Shown: piece after piece, positions 6,032 to 8,634 of the stretch
Layout: every line of letters starts with the position of its first letter
How positions within the stretch are numbered: position 1 is the stretch's first letter
Assembly: GCA_041557595.1 (NCBI GenBank)
Contig: JBFFGE010000188.1
Location: 1 to 8,634, forward strand
DNA from: JAOTYV01 sp041557595
GTDB taxonomy: Bacteria > Pseudomonadota > Alphaproteobacteria > UBA8366
DNA length: 8,634 nucleotides
Direction: 5' to 3'
Notes under the pieces: model-generated
Database searches by the model: none
Told to the model about the DNA's origin: nothing
The model's input: the letters and a program-made list of their open reading frames with translations, nothing else
Translations under genes and position numbers: made by a program

Positions 6032-6454
6032 CTAGCCGACGACTTCCAGATGACTAAAGAAGTATGCGATCTCCGTCGCGGCGTTTTCCGGGCTGTCGGA
6101 GCCATGCACCGAATTGGCCTCGATCGACTCGCCGAAATCCTTGCGGATTGTGCCGTCATCGGCATTCGCCGGATTGGTCGCCCCCATGATCTCGCGATTG
6201 CGGACTATCGCATTGTCGCCTTCCAGGACCTGAACCACCACGGGTCCGGACGACATGAATTCGCATAAGTCATTGAAAAAAGCGCGATCCTTGTGAACCG
6301 CATAAAAGCCCTCAGCCTGCTCCTGCGACATCCGGATGCGCCGCTGGGCGACAATCCGAAGGTTTGCTTCCTCGAACCGGGCATTGATCTGGCCGGTCAG
6401 GTTTCTGCGGGTGGCATCGGGTTTGATGATGGATAACGTTCGTTCGACAGCCAT
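6032..6454 (-). CDS. ndk: Nucleoside diphosphate kinase
   Basis: Ndk moves the gamma phosphate from a nucleoside triphosphate to a nucleoside diphosphate through a phosphohistidine and keeps the NTP and dNTP pools balanced (cytosol). The 140-residue length is normal for bacteria. The protein starts RTLSIIKPDA (5-14), with the nucleotide-contacting Lys11. It has FYAVHKDRAFF (50-60), the substrate loop VLEGDNAIVRNREIMGATNP (76-95) and the active-site signature NSVHGSDS (114-121) with catalytic His117. FMSSGPVVVQVL is typical of the family. The ATG is preceded by GAGG about 12 nt upstream, a rather long spacing. It is transcribed alone from the promoter at 6500-6528, divergent from the ABC-F gene and convergent with the small membrane protein gene. 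Confidence 0.96.
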   Translation of the reverse strand: MAVERTLSIIKPDATRRNLTGQINARFEEANLRIVAQRRIRMSQEQAEGFYAVHKDRAFFNDLCEFMSSGPVVVQVLEGDNAIVRNREIMGATNPANADDGTIRKDFGESIEANSVHGSDSPENAATEIAYFFSHLEVVG

Positions 6455-6491
6455 TTCGAACCGTTTCCTCGATTGTTTCGGTCTTTTTTGA

Positions 6492-6514
6492 GCCGCCGGG
6501 TTATAGACGGCGGC
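6492..6514. promoter_or_regulatory. 7-bp inverted repeat centred on the ndk -10 box
   Basis: GCCGCCG (6492-6498) and CGGCGGC (6508-6514) are exact reverse complements with a 9-bp spacer that contains the TATAAC -10 box. The symmetry and placement would suit a repressor operator; chance in GC-rich DNA is the other explanation. A run of A follows on the minus strand, so it is not a terminator there. Confidence 0.3.
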
Positions 6515-6528
6515 AACACCTTGAGCAA
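6500..6528 (-). promoter_or_regulatory. Sigma-70-type promoter of ndk
   Basis: On the minus strand TTGCTC (6528-6523) and TATAAC (6505-6500) are separated by exactly 17 nt. The -10 box matches the consensus at five of six positions; the -35 box keeps TTG. The predicted transcript would start near 6493 and have an untranslated leader of about 38 nt before the ndk ATG. Confidence 0.6.
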
Positions 6529-6602
6529 GCGTATGTTAGCAACAATTTGGCGGGACGCCAGATGCTTCCGCTGGACTACCCGGGCGTGCTATTGACCCCT
6601 CC

Positions 6603-8492
6603 ATGTTATCCATTAAAGACCTGACCTATCGCATCGGCGGCCGCCTGCTGTTTGATGACGCCTCGGCGCAAATCGGCGGACGCCGGCGGATCGGCCTCGT
6701 TGGACGCAACGGCGCCGGCAAATCGACCCTGCTGCGGCTCATCGCCGGCGATATCAGCCCGGATTCCGGCGAGGTCGCGCTGGCCGCCAAATCCCGGCTT
6801 GGCCAGGTCGAACAGCACGCGCCGCGCGGCTCGCGGACGCCGCTGGCGATCGTGCTCGCCGCCGATATCGAACGCCATCGCCTGTTGGCGGAAGCCGAGA
6901 CCGCCACGGATCCGACGCGCATTTCCGACATCCACATCCGGCTTGCCGACATCGGCTCCCATTCCGCGCCGGCCCGGGCCGCGACAATCCTCGCCGGGCT
7001 CGGTTTCGACGAAGCGGCGCAGGCGCGCCCGGTCGATTCCTTTTCCGGCGGCTGGCGCATGCGCGTCAATCTGGCGGCCGCGCTCTTTACCGAGCCCGAC
7101 CTGCTGCTGCTCGACGAACCGACCAACCATCTGGATATCGAAGCGGCGATGTGGCTCGAAGCCTATCTCGCCGCCTATCGGTACGGATTCGTGCTGGTCA
7201 GCCACGACCGGGCGCTGCTCAATCGATCCGTCGACGGTATCCTGCATCTGGAGAATGGCAGCCTGACGCTCTATCCGGGCGGCTACGACCGGTTCGAAAG
7301 AACCCGAAGCGAGCGCCTGGCCCATCAAGCGCATCTGCAGAAAAAGCAGGACGCGGAGCGTGCGCACATCCAGTCCTTCGTCGACCGGTTTCGCTACAAG
7401 GCGACCAAGGCGCGACAGGCGCAAAGCCGGCTCAAGATGCTCGAGCGGATGCAACCGATCGCGCTGGCGGTGCGCGAAGAGACCGTCAATTTCGAATTCC
7501 CGGTACCGCAGGAACTACCGCCGCCGCTCATCACGACCTATGACATCGCCGTCGGCTACCAGCCCGGCGAGCCGATCCTGAAAAATCTTTCGCTGCGAAT
7601 CGACACCGATGACCGGATTGGCCTGATCGGCGAAAACGGAAACGGCAAAAGCACGTTGATGAAGTTTCTTTGCAAACAGCTTCAACATGAAGCAGGCGAC
7701 ATCACGCGCAGCGGCAAGCTTCGCACCGGCTATTTCGCGCAAGACCAGCTGGATCAGCTCAATCCCGGCGAAACCGCCTATCAGCACATCACTGCGCTGA
7801 TGCCGCGAAAGTCCGAACCGGAACGGCGCGCGCATCTCGGCCGCTTCGGCTTCGCCCAGGAAAAAGCCGACCTCGCGGTCGACCAACTCTCCGGCGGCGA
7901 GCGGGCGCGACTCGTGCTGGCGACGATCTGCTGCGACGCGCCGCAGCTGCTCCTGCTGGACGAACCGACCAACCATCTCGATGTCGACGCCCGGGAGTCC
8001 CTGCTCCGCGCGCTCAACGACTTTGCCGGCGCCATCGTGCTGGTAACCCATGATCCGCATCTGCTCTCGCTGACCGTGGACCAGCTGTGGCTGGTCGCGA
8101 ACGGGACCTGCACGCCCTATGACGGCGACGTCGAGAGCTACCGGACGACGCTGTTGCGCGCCAAGCAAACAAGGTCGCGGCCGGCCGACGGGAAGCCCGC
8201 GAAAGCGTCGTCGAAGCTGACCAACCGGCGCGAGCGCGCACAACAACGGGCCATGCTGGTGCCATTGCGCCAGGCGGTGCGCGAGGCGGAAAAACGTCTT
8301 GAAGCGCTCGGCGCCGAAATGAAGCAAATTGAAAAACGCCTGGGCGATCCGGAATTTTACAATGGCGCGTCGCCGGAACTGGCGGCGCTCAACAAGCGTA
8401 AGGCGACCGTCCAACGCGAACTCGAAACGGTCGAAGAGCGCTGGCTTGCGGCGCAAGATGCCCTCGAGGCGGCGCAGTCGGCAGAAGGGTAA
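6603..8492 (+). CDS. yheS: ABC-F family ATPase, YheS-like
   Basis: A soluble protein of 629 residues with two ABC ATPase domains and no membrane segments, as in the ABC-F family, whose members act on the ribosome E site. Domain 1 has Walker A GRNGAGKST (34-42), signature SFSGGWRMR (146-154), Walker B LLLLDEPTNHLD (167-178) and switch His201. The linker (about 233-300) contains DRFRYKATKARQAQSRLKML (261-280), the conserved interdomain helix pair. Domain 2 has Walker A GENGNGKST (343-351), signature LSGGERAR (429-436), Walker B LLLLDEPTNHLD (449-460) and His483. A charged C-terminal coiled coil (about 545-625) follows, with GDPEFYN as in E. coli YheS (about 637 aa). Both ATP sites look complete. 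YheS is preferred over Uup on overall resemblance. The ATG start gives the expected MLSIKDLTYRIGGR beginning but has no Shine-Dalgarno; CCCCTCC precedes it. Confidence 0.93.
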   Translation: MLSIKDLTYRIGGRLLFDDASAQIGGRRRIGLVGRNGAGKSTLLRLIAGDISPDSGEVALAAKSRLGQVEQHAPRGSRTPLAIVLAADIERHRLLAEAETATDPTRISDIHIRLADIGSHSAPARAATILAGLGFDEAAQARPVDSFSGGWRMRVNLAAALFTEPDLLLLDEPTNHLDIEAAMWLEAYLAAYRYGFVLVSHDRALLNRSVDGILHLENGSLTLYPGGYDRFERTRSERLAHQAHLQKKQDAERAHIQSFVDRFRYKATKARQAQSRLKMLERMQPIALAVREETVNFEFPVPQELPPPLITTYDIAVGYQPGEPILKNLSLRIDTDDRIGLIGENGNGKSTLMKFLCKQLQHEAGDITRSGKLRTGYFAQDQLDQLNPGETAYQHITALMPRKSEPERRAHLGRFGFAQEKADLAVDQLSGGERARLVLATICCDAPQLLLLDEPTNHLDVDARESLLRALNDFAGAIVLVTHDPHLLSLTVDQLWLVANGTCTPYDGDVESYRTTLLRAKQTRSRPADGKPAKASSKLTNRRERAQQRAMLVPLRQAVREAEKRLEALGAEMKQIEKRLGDPEFYNGASPELAALNKRKATVQRELETVEERWLAAQDALEAAQSAEG

Positions 8493-8541
8493 GACGACGA
8501 TGATGCAACGACGAATCACTGTCGTACGCACTATCTGAGAC

Positions 8542-8634
8542 TGTCATTCCGGCCGGAACGACGTGGAGAGCCGGGATCCAGGGGACGCCAAATTAGCGCT
8601 CCGTCCGCTCTGGACCCCGGATCGGCGCGGCTTC
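8542..8634. repeat. Dispersed intergenic palindromic repeat, cut by window end
   Basis: The stretch begins with TGTCATTCCGGCCGG, a typical opening of the abundant intergenic palindromes of alphaproteobacteria. It contains the arms CCGGGATCCAG (8571-8581) and CTGGACCCCGG (8610-8620), complementary except for one G-T pair, around a 28-nt spacer. It ends in GGCGCGGCTTC, which looks like the first half of another hairpin continuing beyond the window. No coding frame is visible between the ABC-F stop and the window end. Membership in a repeat family is from recalled pattern, not a search. Confidence 0.6.

Noticed and set aside
6548..6560. Small hairpin TGGCG-GGA-CGCCA between ndk and the ABC-F gene
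   Set aside because: Five base pairs with a three-base loop is weak and has no regulatory context.
6606..7454. Minus-strand frame of 282 codons opposite the first ABC domain
   Set aside because: Shadow of the real gene, with no ribosome site or recognisable domain.
7515..8531. Minus-strand frame of 338 codons opposite the ABC-F gene
   Set aside because: The plus-strand protein has complete ABC motifs over the same region; the antisense product is Arg-rich with no family features.
8501..8539. Twelve-codon frame just after the ABC-F stop
   Set aside because: No clear ribosome site and no hydrophobic or other recognisable character; it ends at the beginning of a repeat.

Overview
The window looks like a piece of an alphaproteobacterial chromosome, probably Rhodospirillales-like. 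The signs are an HdaA-type DnaA paralogue, the GC-rich coding bias, PurM and PurN sequences of alphaproteobacterial type, and dispersed intergenic palindromes. Taxonomy is inferred from remembered family resemblance, not from a search. Nearly all of it is housekeeping sequence. I see no rRNA, tRNA, CRISPR array, insertion sequence, phage gene or recognisable defence system.

Positions 1-3803, minus strand: one tightly packed gene string. In transcription order it holds a secreted DUF2066 protein, a CDP-alcohol phosphatidyltransferase, an AI-2E family membrane protein, the replication regulator Hda, and a short-chain dehydrogenase cut by the window edge. Junctions are 39 nt, an overlap of 1 or 4 nt, a 4-nt ATGA overlap and 14 nt, so the five are probably one operon. 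Hda inactivates DnaA-ATP, while the phosphatidyltransferase belongs to the family that makes acidic phospholipids, which are known to affect DnaA nucleotide exchange.

Positions 3819-5602, plus strand: purM and purN, divergent from that operon and joined by a GTGA overlap. They carry two de novo purine steps. The purM start is doubtful: the only in-frame ATG gives a non-conserved N-terminal extension and leaves 15 bp to the divergent gene.

Positions 5603-6031: a 44-residue single-pass membrane protein gene with a good ribosome binding site (5742-5876), then two unrelated inverted repeats in AT-rich intergenic DNA up to the end of the convergent ndk.

Positions 6032-8492: ndk on the minus strand, with a recognisable promoter whose -10 box sits in the centre of a 7-bp inverted repeat, and divergent from it a YheS-like ABC-F ATPase on the plus strand. 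Positions 8493-8634 hold no gene; they contain a dispersed palindromic repeat that runs off the end. The most interesting points are start-site and leader details (purM, the phosphatidyltransferase, the ABC-F gene), the hda and phospholipid gene coupling, the unlisted small membrane protein, and the intergenic repeats.
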